In this document: positions 35,008-44,584 of the stretch, piece by piece | Layout of the letters: each line of letters starts with the position of its first letter | Numbering within the stretch: the stretch's first letter is position 1 | NCBI GenBank assembly: GCA_046094505.1 | Contig: JBJTHN010000065.1 | Location: forward strand, 1-64,000 | DNA: 64,000 nucleotides | Reading direction: 5' to 3' | Source of the DNA: RFTU01 sp046094505 | Lineage (GTDB): Bacteria; Pseudomonadota; Gammaproteobacteria; Burkholderiales; Burkholderiaceae_C | Program-made: the position numbers and the translations under genes | Notes under the pieces: generated by a model | What the model was told of the DNA's origin: nothing | The model's database searches: none | Seen by the model: the letters and a program-made list of their open reading frames with translations, nothing else

Positions 35008-35907
35008 ATGCCTGCGATTACCGCCAGCATGGTGGCTGAACTGCGCGCCAAGACCGACGCGCCGATGATGGAGTGCAAGAAGGCCCTGACCGAGGCCGAC
35101 GGCGACATGGTCCGAGCCGAAGAGATCCTACGCGTCAAGCTGGGCAACAAGGCCGGCAAGGCGGCTGCCCGCATCACCGCAGAGGGCGTTATTTCGGCTG
35201 CCGTTTTTGGCAGCACGGGCGCTCTGATCGAGATCAACTGCGAGACCGACTTCGTTTCCAAGAACGACGCCTTCCTCGCCTTCGCCAAGGCCTGCGCCGA
35301 ACTGGTGGCTTCCCATAACCCGGCCGACGTGGCCGCCTTGTCGGCCCTGCCCCTGAGCATGGAATCCTTCGGCCCGACGGTCGAAGATGTGCGCAAGGGC
35401 CTGATCGGCAAGATCGGTGAGAACATGACCATCCGCCGCTTCAAGCGCTATGCCGGCGGTGGCAAGCTGGCCTCCTACCTGCACGGCGCGCGCATCGGCG
35501 TGATCGTCGAGTTTGAGGGGGACGACGTGGCAGCCAAGGACACGGCCATGCACATCGCCGCCATGAAGCCCGCCGCCTTGTCCAGCGCAGAAGTGCCCGC
35601 TGAACTGGTGGACAAGGAACGCAAGATTGCCACCGAAAAGGCGGCCGAGTCGGGCAAGCCCGCCGACATCGTGGCCAAGATGGTGGAAGGCTCGGTGCAG
35701 AAATTCCTTAAGGAAGTCTCTCTGCTGGACCAGGTGTTCGTCAAGGCGGCCGACGGCAAGCAGACCGTCGGTGCTTACTTGAAGTCCACCGGGACCACCG
35801 CCAAGGGTTTTACCCTGTACGTGGTGGGCGAGGGCATCGAGAAGAAACAGGACGACTTTGCCGCTGAAGTGGCTGCCCAAGTGGCGGCGGCCAGCAAGGC
35901 CCAGTAA
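35008..35907 (+). CDS. tsf: Elongation factor Ts
   Basis: EF-Ts exchanges GDP for GTP on EF-Tu. The 299-residue protein begins with the UBA-like segment (ITASMVAELRAKTDAPMMECKKAL), followed by the core with INCETDFVSKNDAFLAF (residues 74-90), which carries the TDFV motif that contacts EF-Tu. ATG 35008 follows GGAGAAG. The very end, including the stop, lies in a tandem 10-bp repeat (35891-35920). Confidence 0.98.
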   Translation: MPAITASMVAELRAKTDAPMMECKKALTEADGDMVRAEEILRVKLGNKAGKAAARITAEGVISAAVFGSTGALIEINCETDFVSKNDAFLAFAKACAELVASHNPADVAALSALPLSMESFGPTVEDVRKGLIGKIGENMTIRRFKRYAGGGKLASYLHGARIGVIVEFEGDDVAAKDTAMHIAAMKPAALSSAEVPAELVDKERKIATEKAAESGKPADIVAKMVEGSVQKFLKEVSLLDQVFVKAADGKQTVGAYLKSTGTTAKGFTLYVVGEGIEKKQDDFAAEVAAQVAAASKAQ

Positions 35908-35920
35908 GGCCCAGTAAGGC
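35891..35920 (+). repeat. Three tandem 10-bp repeats at the tsf stop
   Basis: The units CCAGCAAGGC, CCAGTAAGGC and CCAGTAAGGC sit head to tail at 35891, 35901 and 35911, the first with one change. The stop codon of tsf (35905-35907) is in unit 2. This is a short slippage duplication. It is followed by a hairpin GCGGCGGCCC/GGGC-T-CGCCGC (35931-35954) that has no T-run. Confidence 0.8.
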
Positions 35921-36052
35921 GCTGCGCGTGGCGGCGGCCCTATGGGCTCGCCGCTGTGGCGGGTGTGGGCCAGCCGATTGCGCGCCGGCCCCGCCAAGCC
36001 GCCCTTTCGCCCCTTACACTGGGGTGTTTGTCGAAAGCCTTTACCGCCGCGC

Positions 36053-36763
36053 ATGCCTGCCTACCGACGCATCCTTCTGAAGCTTTCTGGCGAAGCCCTC
36101 ATGGGCGACGATGCCTACGGCATCAACCGGGCCACCATCGTGCGGATGGTCCGAGAGGTTGCCGAAGTGACCCAGCTGGGTTGCGAGGTGGCGGTGGTAA
36201 TCGGTGGCGGCAACATCTTTCGGGGTGTGGCCGGTGGCTCCGTTGGCATGGACCGTGCCACGGCCGACTACATGGGCATGTTGGCCACGGTCATGAACAG
36301 CCTGGCCCTGTCCGACACGATGCGCCAAGAGGGGCTCACGGCCCGCGTCATGAGCGCCATCGGCATCGAACAGGTGGTCGAACCCTATGTGCGCCCCAAG
36401 GCCCTTCAGTACCTGGAGGAGGGCAAAGTGGTCATCTTTGCGGCCGGGACCGGCAACCCCTTCTTCACCACCGACACGGCAGCGGCCCTGCGCGGCGCTG
36501 AGATTGGTGCGGAGGTGGTGCTCAAGGCCACCAAGGTCGACGGCGTTTACTCTGCCGACCCCCACAAGGACCCCAGCGCCCAACGCTACGCCCAAATCAG
36601 CTTCGACGAAGCGATTTCCCGCAACCTGGCGGTGATGGACGCCACGGCCTTTGCGCTGTGCCGAGACCAGAAACTGCCCATCAAGGTGTTCAGCATCTTC
36701 AAGCCTGGGGCCTTGCGCCGCGTGGTGCAGGGTGAGGACGAAGGCACCTTGGTGCATGTGTGA
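36053..36763 (+). CDS. pyrH: UMP kinase
   Basis: PyrH phosphorylates UMP to UDP with ATP; it is a hexamer of the amino-acid kinase fold, allosterically controlled by GTP and UTP. The 236-residue length is typical. Key stretches are LLKLSGEAL near the start (ATP phosphate loop), VIGGGNIFRG (near 50-60), GTGNPFFTTDTAAALR (about 138-153) and KATKVDGVYSADP. The start is ATG 36053, since the longer frame adds a non-family extension. The gap of 145 bases after tsf contains a possible TACACT at 36015-36020, but no matching -35. Confidence 0.98.
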   Translation: MPAYRRILLKLSGEALMGDDAYGINRATIVRMVREVAEVTQLGCEVAVVIGGGNIFRGVAGGSVGMDRATADYMGMLATVMNSLALSDTMRQEGLTARVMSAIGIEQVVEPYVRPKALQYLEEGKVVIFAAGTGNPFFTTDTAAALRGAEIGAEVVLKATKVDGVYSADPHKDPSAQRYAQISFDEAISRNLAVMDATAFALCRDQKLPIKVFSIFKPGALRRVVQGEDEGTLVHV

Positions 36764-36787
36764 ACCCCATCCGAACCGTCCACAGCC

Positions 36788-37348
36788 ATGACCATCGCCG
36801 ACATCAAGAAGACCGCTGAACAGAAGATGGCCAAGTCCGTCGAGGCCTTCAAGGGTGAACTGCAAAAGATCCGCACCGGCCGTGCCCACCCGGGCATCCT
36901 GGACCAGGTGCAGGTGGACTACTACGGCTCGATGGTGCCCATCAGCCAGGTGGCCAATGTCAGCCTGCTCGATGCCCGTACCATCAGCGTGCAGCCCTGG
37001 GAAAAGGGCATGGGCCCCAAGATTGAAAAAGCCATCCGCGAAAGCGACCTGGGCCTGAACCCCAGCACCCAGGGTGACTTGCTGCGGGTGCCGATGCCGG
37101 CCCTGACCGAAGAGCGCCGGCGCGAGCTGACCAAGGTGGTGCGGTCCACCGGCGAAGACTGCAAGGTGGCGGTGCGCAACCTTCGGCGTGACGCCAACGA
37201 ACAGGTCAAGAAGCTCTTCAAGGACAAGCAGGCCAGTGAGGACGACGAGCGCCGCGCGCAAGACGAGGTGCAAAAGCTCACCGACCGTACGGTCGCCGAG
37301 GTGGACCGTCTGGTGCAGGGCAAAGAAGCGGAGATCATGGCGGTTTGA
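36788..37348 (+). CDS. frr: Ribosome recycling factor
   Basis: RRF, with EF-G, splits the post-termination ribosome. The 186-residue protein has the long three-helix bundle with the tRNA-like shape and the family segments KIRTGRAHPGILD (about 28-40) and RDANEQVKKLFKDKQ. The order pyrH-frr is conserved. It starts 24 bases after pyrH. Confidence 0.98.
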   Translation: MTIADIKKTAEQKMAKSVEAFKGELQKIRTGRAHPGILDQVQVDYYGSMVPISQVANVSLLDARTISVQPWEKGMGPKIEKAIRESDLGLNPSTQGDLLRVPMPALTEERRRELTKVVRSTGEDCKVAVRNLRRDANEQVKKLFKDKQASEDDERRAQDEVQKLTDRTVAEVDRLVQGKEAEIMAV

Positions 37349-37373
37349 CCGCCCATTCGCACCGGTAAGGCCT

Positions 37374-38186
37374 GTGAAGTCCGACAGCACCAAGCCCAGC
37401 AAGACCAAGCCCGATCAAGCGGTGCCGCGTCATGTGGCCATCGTGATGGATGGCAACGGGCGCTGGGCCACGCAGCGCGGGCTGCCGCGGCTCATGGGGC
37501 ACAAGGAGGGCGTGGAGGCCCTGGTGCGGGCCGTCAGGGCCTTCACCCAACGCGGTGTGCAGGTCTTGACGGTTTACGCCTTCTCTACCGAGAACTGGAG
37601 CCGGCCACAGCCCGAGGTGTCGGGGCTGATGTCCCTGGTGCCCACGGCGATGAAGGCACACTTCCAGGCCTTGGCCGCGCAGGGTGTGCGCTTGCGAGCG
37701 GTAGGCGACCTGGGCGCGCTGTCACCCAAGGTGCGCCAGGCCTTTGCCAAGATGGAGGCCGAAACCGCTGGCAACCGGCGGGTGACACTGAACGTGGCCT
37801 TCAACTACGGCGGCCGCTGGGATGTGGTTCAGGCCTGCAAGCGGGCCATTGCCGCGGGCGTGGCACCAGATGCCTTGGACGAGGCAACCCTGGCCCAGCA
37901 CATGGCGCTGGCCGATACGCCAGACCCCGATCTCCTGATCCGCACGGGCGGCGAGTGCCGTTTGAGCAACTTCCTCTTGTGGCAGTCGGCGTATGCCGAA
38001 ATCTTCTTCACCGAGCGGCTGTGGCCTGAGTTCGATGACGAAGACGTTCAGCAGGCGCTGGCCTTCTACGCATCGCGTGAGCGGCGCTTCGGCTCCCTGC
38101 CTGACCACCACCCGCCGGCCGCCGCGGGCCGTTCCCTGCAAGCGGTGGCCGTGGGCGGCGCCAAACCGCTGACAGCCCATGGCTGA
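37374..38186 (+). CDS. uppS: Undecaprenyl diphosphate synthase (isoprenyl transferase)
   Basis: UppS condenses isopentenyl diphosphate onto farnesyl diphosphate in cis to make the C55 lipid carrier of peptidoglycan and lipid A related pathways. The catalytic Asp is D26 in HVAIVMDGNGRWA; the C-terminal RTGGECRLSNFLLWQSAYAE segment binds the second substrate. The start is GTG 37374; an alternative GTG at 37422 would remove the first 16 residues. The product is 270 residues, slightly longer than the E. coli 253. It follows frr by 25 bases. Confidence 0.95.
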   Translation: MKSDSTKPSKTKPDQAVPRHVAIVMDGNGRWATQRGLPRLMGHKEGVEALVRAVRAFTQRGVQVLTVYAFSTENWSRPQPEVSGLMSLVPTAMKAHFQALAAQGVRLRAVGDLGALSPKVRQAFAKMEAETAGNRRVTLNVAFNYGGRWDVVQACKRAIAAGVAPDALDEATLAQHMALADTPDPDLLIRTGGECRLSNFLLWQSAYAEIFFTERLWPEFDDEDVQQALAFYASRERRFGSLPDHHPPAAAGRSLQAVAVGGAKPLTAHG

Positions 38187-38261
38187 GACAGCCGCGCGCG
38201 GCGGGCTTGAGGCAGCGCTGCGCGCTCTTGGCGGCATCATCCACTGGGCAGGTTTGAGCTG

Positions 38262-39119
38262 ATGCTGCGCCTGCGCGTGATCACGGCCCTGGCCCTGTTG
38301 GCGGTGCTGCTGCCGACCTTGTTCACCGAATCGGTGACCCCCTTCAGTGTGTTTGCGCTTGCCTTGGCGACTGCGGGTGCATGGGAGTGGGCGTGTCTGA
38401 ACGGACAGTCGGGTGCCCGCGCGTGGGCCTACGCCGCCGTGCTGCCGCTGTGTGCAGCGCTCATGGCGCTGTGGCCAGACGAGGCTTGGGCCCTGTGGGG
38501 CGCGCCGGGCGTGGGTTGGGCTTGGCTGACGGTGGCCTGGGTGATGGCCTGCCTGTTGTTGATGCCGCAGGGCCCGCAGGGGTGGGCGCGCCTGCCGGCG
38601 CTTATGCGCCTGGGCGCCGGCTTGGTGGTGATGGCGAGCACTTGGTGGGCTCTGACCCTGGCCCGCGGGGTGGGTGTGAACTTCTTGTTGTCGGTGATGT
38701 GCATCGTGTGGGCGTCGGACGTAGCCGCCTACTTTGCGGGTCACCGCTGGGGCCGCCGAAAGCTGGCCCCATCCTTGAGCCCCGGCAAGACCTGGGAAGG
38801 GGTCGCTGGGGCCTGCCTGGGGGTGGGTCTGCTGGCGGTGCTGTGGATGCTGCTGGAGCAGCAGATGGCGACCGATTCCCTGAGTGTCTTTGCGCGGGTG
38901 TGGAAACACTTTGGCGCGCTGGGTCTGGTGTTCGTGGTGGCCTCATTGGTGGCCCTGGGGGTACTGGGCGACCTGTTCGAGTCAATGCTCAAGCGTGCCG
39001 TGGGCGCCAAGGACAGCAGCGGTTTGTTGCCTGGGCATGGTGGCGTGCTGGACCGGGTGGACGCGCTGTTGCCGGTGTTGCCCGCGTCCATGGCGGTCTT
39101 GGCCTTGGGGGGACGATGA
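38262..39119 (+). CDS. cdsA: Phosphatidate cytidylyltransferase
   Basis: CdsA makes CDP-diacylglycerol from phosphatidic acid and CTP in the inner membrane. The 285-residue protein has about 8 helices and the CDS signature near its end, LKRAVGAKDSSGLLPGHGG followed by the V-L-D-R-V-D motif. The earlier segment SPGKTWEGVAGACLGVG is the start of the signature domain. Its stop overlaps the dxr start as ATGA. Confidence 0.96.
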   Translation: MLRLRVITALALLAVLLPTLFTESVTPFSVFALALATAGAWEWACLNGQSGARAWAYAAVLPLCAALMALWPDEAWALWGAPGVGWAWLTVAWVMACLLLMPQGPQGWARLPALMRLGAGLVVMASTWWALTLARGVGVNFLLSVMCIVWASDVAAYFAGHRWGRRKLAPSLSPGKTWEGVAGACLGVGLLAVLWMLLEQQMATDSLSVFARVWKHFGALGLVFVVASLVALGVLGDLFESMLKRAVGAKDSSGLLPGHGGVLDRVDALLPVLPASMAVLALGGR

Positions 39120-40306
39120 GCAGCCGTATGCGATTGGCCGTGTTGGGCTCGACGGGTTCCATTGGGTGCAACACCTTGGACGTGGCGGCGCGCCACCCCG
39201 AACGCATCGAGGTCTGTGCCTTGTCGGCCCACGGCCGGGTTGATGAGCTCATCGCACAGTGCCTGCACTGGAAGCCACGTTGGGCGGTGGTGACCGACCC
39301 TGCCAAGGCCGATGGCGTTGGCCAGCGGCTGAAGGCTCAGGGCTGCCGCACCGAGGTGTTGGCCGGGCCCCAAGCCTTGTGCGAGGTGGCTGCACATGCC
39401 GAGATCGACGCCGTGATGGCGGCGGTGGTGGGCGCTGCGGGCCTGCCGTCGTGTATGGCCGCCGCACGCGCAGGCAAGCGCCTTCTTTTGGCCAACAAGG
39501 AGGCCCTGGTCGTGGGTGGCGCCGTCTTCATGGAAGCGGTGCGCGCGGGAGGGGCCACCCTCATCCCCATCGACAGCGAGCACTCGGCGATCTTCCAGTG
39601 TTTGCCTGAGGACCGCAGCACCTGGGCCAGCCGGGTGGACCACATCATCCTGACCGCATCGGGCGGGCCGTTCCGCCAGCGCGACCCCGGGTCTCTGGAA
39701 GCGGTGACGCCTGAGGAGGCCTGCGCCCACCCGACCTGGGTGATGGGCCGCAAGATTTCGGTGGACTCGGCCACGATGATGAACAAGGCGCTGGAGGTGA
39801 TCGAGGCGCGTTGGTTGTTTGACTTGGAGCCCGAGCGCATCCGGGCCGTGATTCATCCCCAAAGCATCGTGCACTCGATGGTCGTGTGCCGCGACCAATC
39901 GGTGCTGGCCCAACTGGGCACGCCCGACATGCGCGTGCCCATCGCCTACGGGCTGGCCTGGCCACAGCGCATCGAATCGGGAGCCTCCTCCCTGGACTGG
40001 ACCTCCTTGAAGGCCTTGACCTTCGAAGAGGCCGATCAGCGCCGGTTTCCGGGGCTGTTCCTGTCCTGGCAAGCCTTGCGCGGCCCCTTGGGCGCAACAG
40101 CCGTGCTCAATGCCGCCAACGAAGTCGCTGTGGAGCGGTTTCTCGCGGGGCGCATCGGCTTCATGGACATCTACCGGCTCAATGCGCACGCACTGGAGTC
40201 GATCGACCCTGGCTTGGGTGACGGTGCCGGCCTGGACGACCTGATCGAACTGGACCGGCGCGTGCGTGCCCAGGTGGGCCAGTGGGCCGATGCCCGATCG
40301 ACCTGA
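39116..40306 (+). CDS. dxr: 1-deoxy-D-xylulose 5-phosphate reductoisomerase
   Basis: Dxr (IspC) is the committed step of the MEP isoprenoid route: it rearranges and reduces DXP to MEP with NADPH. The 396-residue protein has the NADPH loop GSTGSIGCNTLD near 12-23, NKEALVVGG near 127-135, PIDSEHSAIFQCL (about 150-162) with the metal ligands nearby, and KISVDSATMMNKALEVIEARW (about 213-233). ATG 39116 overlaps the cdsA stop; a second ATG at 39128 is also possible. It supplies the precursor used by uppS in the same run. Confidence 0.98.
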   Translation: MSSRMRLAVLGSTGSIGCNTLDVAARHPERIEVCALSAHGRVDELIAQCLHWKPRWAVVTDPAKADGVGQRLKAQGCRTEVLAGPQALCEVAAHAEIDAVMAAVVGAAGLPSCMAAARAGKRLLLANKEALVVGGAVFMEAVRAGGATLIPIDSEHSAIFQCLPEDRSTWASRVDHIILTASGGPFRQRDPGSLEAVTPEEACAHPTWVMGRKISVDSATMMNKALEVIEARWLFDLEPERIRAVIHPQSIVHSMVVCRDQSVLAQLGTPDMRVPIAYGLAWPQRIESGASSLDWTSLKALTFEEADQRRFPGLFLSWQALRGPLGATAVLNAANEVAVERFLAGRIGFMDIYRLNAHALESIDPGLGDGAGLDDLIELDRRVRAQVGQWADARST

Positions 40307-40323
40307 AGCCTGGGCCCTGCTGC

Positions 40324-41709
40324 ATGACCACGGTTCTGTCTTTCTTGCTGACCATCGCGGTGCTGGTCACCGTGCACGAGTGGGGCCATTACCGCATGGC
40401 ACGGGCCTGCGGTGTGCGCGTGTTGCGTTTTTCCGTGGGATTCGGGCCCGTGCTCTGGCGCCGACAGACCCACCCGCAGGCCACCGAATGGGTGGTGTGT
40501 GCCTTGCCGCTGGGGGGCTATGTGCGCATGTTGGATTCGCGTGAAGACGACGTGCCGCCGGGGGCTGAGCCCCTGGCCTTTGACCACCGCCCGCTGTTTC
40601 AACGCTCCTTGATCGTGGCTGCCGGGCCTTTGGCCAACCTGGTGTTGGCGGTGCTGCTGTACGCGGGTGCGGCCTGGTGGGGCACCCAAGAACCGGTGGC
40701 GCGGCTGGCCAGCCCCGTGCAGGGCAGCCTGATGGAGCGGGCCGGCTTGCAGGGCGGTGACCGCGTACTGGCGCTGTGCGCGGGCCCGCAGAGCCCCCTG
40801 GGCCGTGGTGCAGCAGAGGATTGCCGAGCCGTGCAATCCCTGACCGACCTGCACTGGCAACTCACCCGGGCCGCCCTGGACCGTGAATCGGTGACCTTGG
40901 AGGTGGCCGCCGAGGGCCGTGCCGCAGCGCGCGGCGTGACCCTGGACCTGTCGAGCTTGGGTGGCGAGTTGGACGAACAGTTTGTGCGCCGGGTCGGGTT
41001 CAGTGGTGCGTTTGCCGAGCCGCTGATCCAGCGCGTGATCGACGGTGGAGCCGCGCAGGAGGCCGGTGTTCAAGCGGGCGACCGCGTGCTGTCGGTGGAC
41101 GGCGTGGGGGTTCGCGATGCGGCCGCGCTGCGTGAACGTATCCGCGCCTACACAGGGCCGCAGCCGCAGATCTGGCGGGTGGAGCGGGCAGGGCGGGAGT
41201 TCACGTTGGAGCTGCGACCGCGGGTCCCCGCAGCGGCCGAGGGCCCGAAAGTGGCACGGGTGGAGGCGGCCATCGGCGGCAGTCCCGAGTGGGTTCTGGT
41301 GCGCAAGGGCCCGCTGGAGTCACTCGGCCATGGCCTGTCCCAATCCCTGGAGATGTCGTGGCTCACGGTACGCATGATCGGACGGATGATCGTGGGTGAG
41401 GCCTCTTTGCGCCAGTTGTCCGGGCCCCTGACCATTGCCGACGCCGCGGGGCAGTCGGTGCAGCGTGGGGTCAGCCAATACCTGGGCTTCCTGGCCCTGG
41501 TCAGCATCAGCCTGTTCGTGCTGAACCTCGTGCCATTGCCGATGCTCGACGGTGGGCACCTCATGTATCATCTTTTCGAGGCGTTGACGGGCCGGCCCCC
41601 ATCGGAGGTTTGGCTCGAACGCCTTCAGCGCATCGGCATGGTGCTCCTGCTGATGCTGATGGCCTTGGCGCTGACCAATGACGTCTTGCGCCTGATGGGC
41701 CTGAACTGA
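40324..41709 (+). CDS. rseP: Site-2 intramembrane metalloprotease RseP
   Basis: RseP cuts anti-sigma-E (RseA) inside the membrane to release sigma-E. The 461-residue protein has the HExxH motif at 18-22 (HEWGH) in the first helix and the partner Asp in NLVPLPMLDGGHLM near the C-terminus. Between them lie two PDZ-like regions (the second includes GVQAGDRVLSVDG, about 251-263). The start at ATG 40324 gives the short N-terminus typical of the family. It is followed 9 bases later by bamA. Confidence 0.96.
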   Translation: MTTVLSFLLTIAVLVTVHEWGHYRMARACGVRVLRFSVGFGPVLWRRQTHPQATEWVVCALPLGGYVRMLDSREDDVPPGAEPLAFDHRPLFQRSLIVAAGPLANLVLAVLLYAGAAWWGTQEPVARLASPVQGSLMERAGLQGGDRVLALCAGPQSPLGRGAAEDCRAVQSLTDLHWQLTRAALDRESVTLEVAAEGRAAARGVTLDLSSLGGELDEQFVRRVGFSGAFAEPLIQRVIDGGAAQEAGVQAGDRVLSVDGVGVRDAAALRERIRAYTGPQPQIWRVERAGREFTLELRPRVPAAAEGPKVARVEAAIGGSPEWVLVRKGPLESLGHGLSQSLEMSWLTVRMIGRMIVGEASLRQLSGPLTIADAAGQSVQRGVSQYLGFLALVSISLFVLNLVPLPMLDGGHLMYHLFEALTGRPPSEVWLERLQRIGMVLLLMLMALALTNDVLRLMGLN

Positions 41710-41718
41710 CTTCCTTCC

Positions 41719-44028
41719 ATGTCCCTACTTGAATCGGCGCACCGCCTGAACCCCCTGATGGCCTGCGTGGCCGCCGCGGCCCTGTCGTCGATTCCATCGA
41801 CAGCCTGGGCGATCGATCCTTTCTCCATCAAGGACATCCGGGTGGAGGGCCTGCAGCGTTCCGACCCCGGAACGGTGTTTGCCGCGCTGCCTTTTCGCGT
41901 GGGCGACCTCTACAACGAGGAAAAGGGCGCTGCGGCGGTGCGGGCCCTGTTTGCCACCGGCTTGTTCAAGGACATTCGCCTTCAGGTCGAGGACCAGGTG
42001 CTCGTGGTGGTGGTGGAAGAGCGCCCCATCATCGGCAGCGTGAACTTCGCCGGCATCAAGGAGTTTGACAAGGACACCTTGGTCAAGGCGCTCAAGGATG
42101 CGGGCATCTCCGAAGGCCAACCATTTGACCGCGCCCTGGTGGACCGGGCCGAGCAGGAGATCAAGCGCCAGTACCTCACCCGCAGCCTCTATGGCGCTGA
42201 GGTGGTGACCACGGTGACACCCCAAGAGCGCAACCGTGTTTCGGTCACCTTCACCACCACCGAGGGTGAACCGGCCAAGATCCGCGAGATGCGCATCCTG
42301 GGCGCCAAGGCCTTCAAGGAGAAGGACCTGCTCGAGCTGTTCGAGCAAACCACCAGTGGGTGGTTCACCTGGTACAGCAAGCGCGACCGCTACGCGCGCT
42401 CCAAGTTGAATGCCGATTTGGAGTCGCTGCGCGCACACTACACCAACCGCGGGTACCTGGAGTTTGCGGTCGAGTCCACCCAGGTGACGATGTCGCTCGA
42501 CAAGCAGTCCATCGCCATCGTGGTGAGCGTGCGCGAAGGCCAGCCCTACACGGTGACCGGTGTGAAGTTGAGCGGTGAGCTCCTGGGGCGCGATGATGAG
42601 TTCCGATCGCTCATTGCCATCAAGCCCGGCGCCCCCTACCGAAGCCAAGACGTGGCCGAGACCCAGCGCCGGATCACCGAGCGTTTCGGGGTGTACGGCT
42701 ATGCCTTTGCGCGTGTGGAAGCCCGCCAGGATATGAACCGTGAGACCGGCCAGGTCGAGCTCACCCTGGTGGCCGATCCGGGTCGGCGGGCCTATGTCCG
42801 CCGGATCAACATTGCGGGCAACACCACCACGCGAGATGAAGTTGTGCGGCGTGAGTTCCGGCAGTTCGAATCCAGCTGGTACGACGGCCGCAAGATCAAG
42901 CTGTCCAAGGAACGCCTGGAGCGCATGGCGTACTTCAAGGACGTGAACATCGAAACGCAGGAAGTGCCGGGCACCGCCGACCAAGTGGACCTGAACACCA
43001 CCGTCACCGAAAAGGCCACGGGCAACTTCCAGATTGGCGCGGGCTACTCGAGCCTGGAGCGTCTGACGGTATCGGGCTCCCTGCAGAAGGAGAACTTCCT
43101 CGGCACGGGCCATTACCTGGGCCTGCAAGTCAACAGCAGCCGCTTCAACCGCAACCTGGTGGTTTCCACGGTGGACCCGTACTTCACGAAGGACGGCGTT
43201 TCACGGGCACTGGATGTGTTCTACCGCACCTCACGCCCCTACAACACCCAGGGCGAAACCTATGAGCTGATGACGCCCGGCGCGGCCATTCGGTTCGGCG
43301 TCCCGTTCTCAGAGGTGGACACGGTCTTCATGGGCATCGGTGCGGAACAGACCCGAATCAAGGGGTCGGCCGCGCTGCCCAATCTGTACTTCCTGTACCG
43401 GGAAAACTTCGGCTCCAACAGCACCTCCTTCCCCTTGACGGTGGGCTGGGCTCGTGACCAGCGTGACAACGTACTCACGCCCACACGCGGGCGGCTGCAG
43501 CGCATCAACCTGGAGCTGTCGGCCCTGGGTGATGCGCAGTACACCCGCACCAACCTGCAGTACCAGGAGTACTTCCCCTTTTGGAACCGCAAGCTCACCC
43601 TGGGCGTCAATGCCGAGCTGGGTTTGGGGGCTGGAGTGGGCAACAAGCCGTATCCCATCTTCAAGAACTTCTACGGCGGTGGCCTGGGTTCGGTGCGCGT
43701 CTTCCAGCAAGGATCGCTCGGCCCGGTGGACGTCACGGGCGCCTACATCGGTGGATCGCGCCGCTTCAACCTCAACACCGAGCTTTACGTGCCGGTACCG
43801 GGCACGGGTAACGACAAGAGCCTGCGGCTCTTTGGCTTTGCCGACGCCGGCAATGTGTGGGCCGAAACCGAGCGTGTGGACTTTGAGTCCTTGCGAGCGG
43901 CTGCCGGCATCGGTTTGAGCTGGATCTCGCCAATGGGGCCGCTCAAGCTCAGTTGGGGCGTGCCGGTGAAGTTCCGCCCACAAGATAGAATCCAACGTTT
44001 CCAATTCCAGATCGGCACAGCGTTCTGA
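41719..44028 (+). CDS. bamA: Outer membrane assembly factor BamA
   Basis: BamA inserts beta-barrel proteins in the outer membrane. The 769-residue precursor has a signal peptide ending near residue 31 (SSIPSTAWA), five POTRA domains (about 35-430) and a C-terminal 16-strand barrel. The barrel has the conserved VRGF-region counterpart with GGLGSVRVFQQGSLGP and ends QIGTAF with the terminal Phe. The POTRA domains start with FSIKDIRVEGLQR. It follows rseP by 9 bases and precedes skp by 2. Confidence 0.97.
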   Translation: MSLLESAHRLNPLMACVAAAALSSIPSTAWAIDPFSIKDIRVEGLQRSDPGTVFAALPFRVGDLYNEEKGAAAVRALFATGLFKDIRLQVEDQVLVVVVEERPIIGSVNFAGIKEFDKDTLVKALKDAGISEGQPFDRALVDRAEQEIKRQYLTRSLYGAEVVTTVTPQERNRVSVTFTTTEGEPAKIREMRILGAKAFKEKDLLELFEQTTSGWFTWYSKRDRYARSKLNADLESLRAHYTNRGYLEFAVESTQVTMSLDKQSIAIVVSVREGQPYTVTGVKLSGELLGRDDEFRSLIAIKPGAPYRSQDVAETQRRITERFGVYGYAFARVEARQDMNRETGQVELTLVADPGRRAYVRRINIAGNTTTRDEVVRREFRQFESSWYDGRKIKLSKERLERMAYFKDVNIETQEVPGTADQVDLNTTVTEKATGNFQIGAGYSSLERLTVSGSLQKENFLGTGHYLGLQVNSSRFNRNLVVSTVDPYFTKDGVSRALDVFYRTSRPYNTQGETYELMTPGAAIRFGVPFSEVDTVFMGIGAEQTRIKGSAALPNLYFLYRENFGSNSTSFPLTVGWARDQRDNVLTPTRGRLQRINLELSALGDAQYTRTNLQYQEYFPFWNRKLTLGVNAELGLGAGVGNKPYPIFKNFYGGGLGSVRVFQQGSLGPVDVTGAYIGGSRRFNLNTELYVPVPGTGNDKSLRLFGFADAGNVWAETERVDFESLRAAAGIGLSWISPMGPLKLSWGVPVKFRPQDRIQRFQFQIGTAF

Positions 44029-44030
44029 CC

Positions 44031-44546
44031 ATGATGATGAAGACGATTTCTTTCACAAGGCTCTTGGGTGCGGCTGCCTTGGCCGCGTTGCCGCTGTTCG
44101 CCCAGGCGCAGGAACTCAAGATCGGCTATGTCAACAGCGAACGTGTGCTGCGCGAGTCCACCGCGGCCCGCTCGGCCAGCACCAAGATCGAGACCGAGTT
44201 CGGCAAGCGCGAAAAGGACCTCAACGACCTGGCCAACCGCCTGAAGACGGCGTCGGACAAGTTTGACAAAGACGCGCCAACCCTCTCCGAGGCCGAGCGC
44301 AACCGCCGGCAGCGCGAGCTGGGTGAACAAGACCGTGACCTCCAGCGCAAGCGCCGCGAGTTTCAGGAAGACCTGAACCAGCGCCGCAACGAGGAGATCG
44401 CGGCCATCCAGGAGCGCACGGGTCGAGTCATCCGTCAGATCATGGACAGCGAAAAATTTGACCTGATCCTGATTGACGTGGGCTTTGCCGGCCCCCGCGT
44501 CGACATCACCAAGAAGGTGATGGACGCGATGAACAACGCCAAGTAA
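44031..44546 (+). CDS. skp: Periplasmic chaperone OmpH/Skp
   Basis: Skp holds unfolded outer-membrane proteins in the periplasm for BamA. The 171-residue precursor has a signal peptide to about residue 26 (LLGAAALAALPLFAQAQ) and then LKIGYVNSERVLRES. A long charged, Lys/Arg/Glu-rich coiled coil (about 50-130) forms the tentacles. The start has three ATG codons in a row (44031, 44034, 44037), so the exact first residue is uncertain by two positions. Confidence 0.93.
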   Translation: MMMKTISFTRLLGAAALAALPLFAQAQELKIGYVNSERVLRESTAARSASTKIETEFGKREKDLNDLANRLKTASDKFDKDAPTLSEAERNRRQRELGEQDRDLQRKRREFQEDLNQRRNEEIAAIQERTGRVIRQIMDSEKFDLILIDVGFAGPRVDITKKVMDAMNNAK

Positions 44547-44584
44547 CGCCCAGGGGCGCTGTGTTCGCGCCCCATCGCAAGACA

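Noticed and set aside
38381..40306. A long continuous frame covering cdsA and dxr as one protein
   Set aside because: The first part is an out-of-frame read of cdsA; only the part from 39116 matches Dxr.
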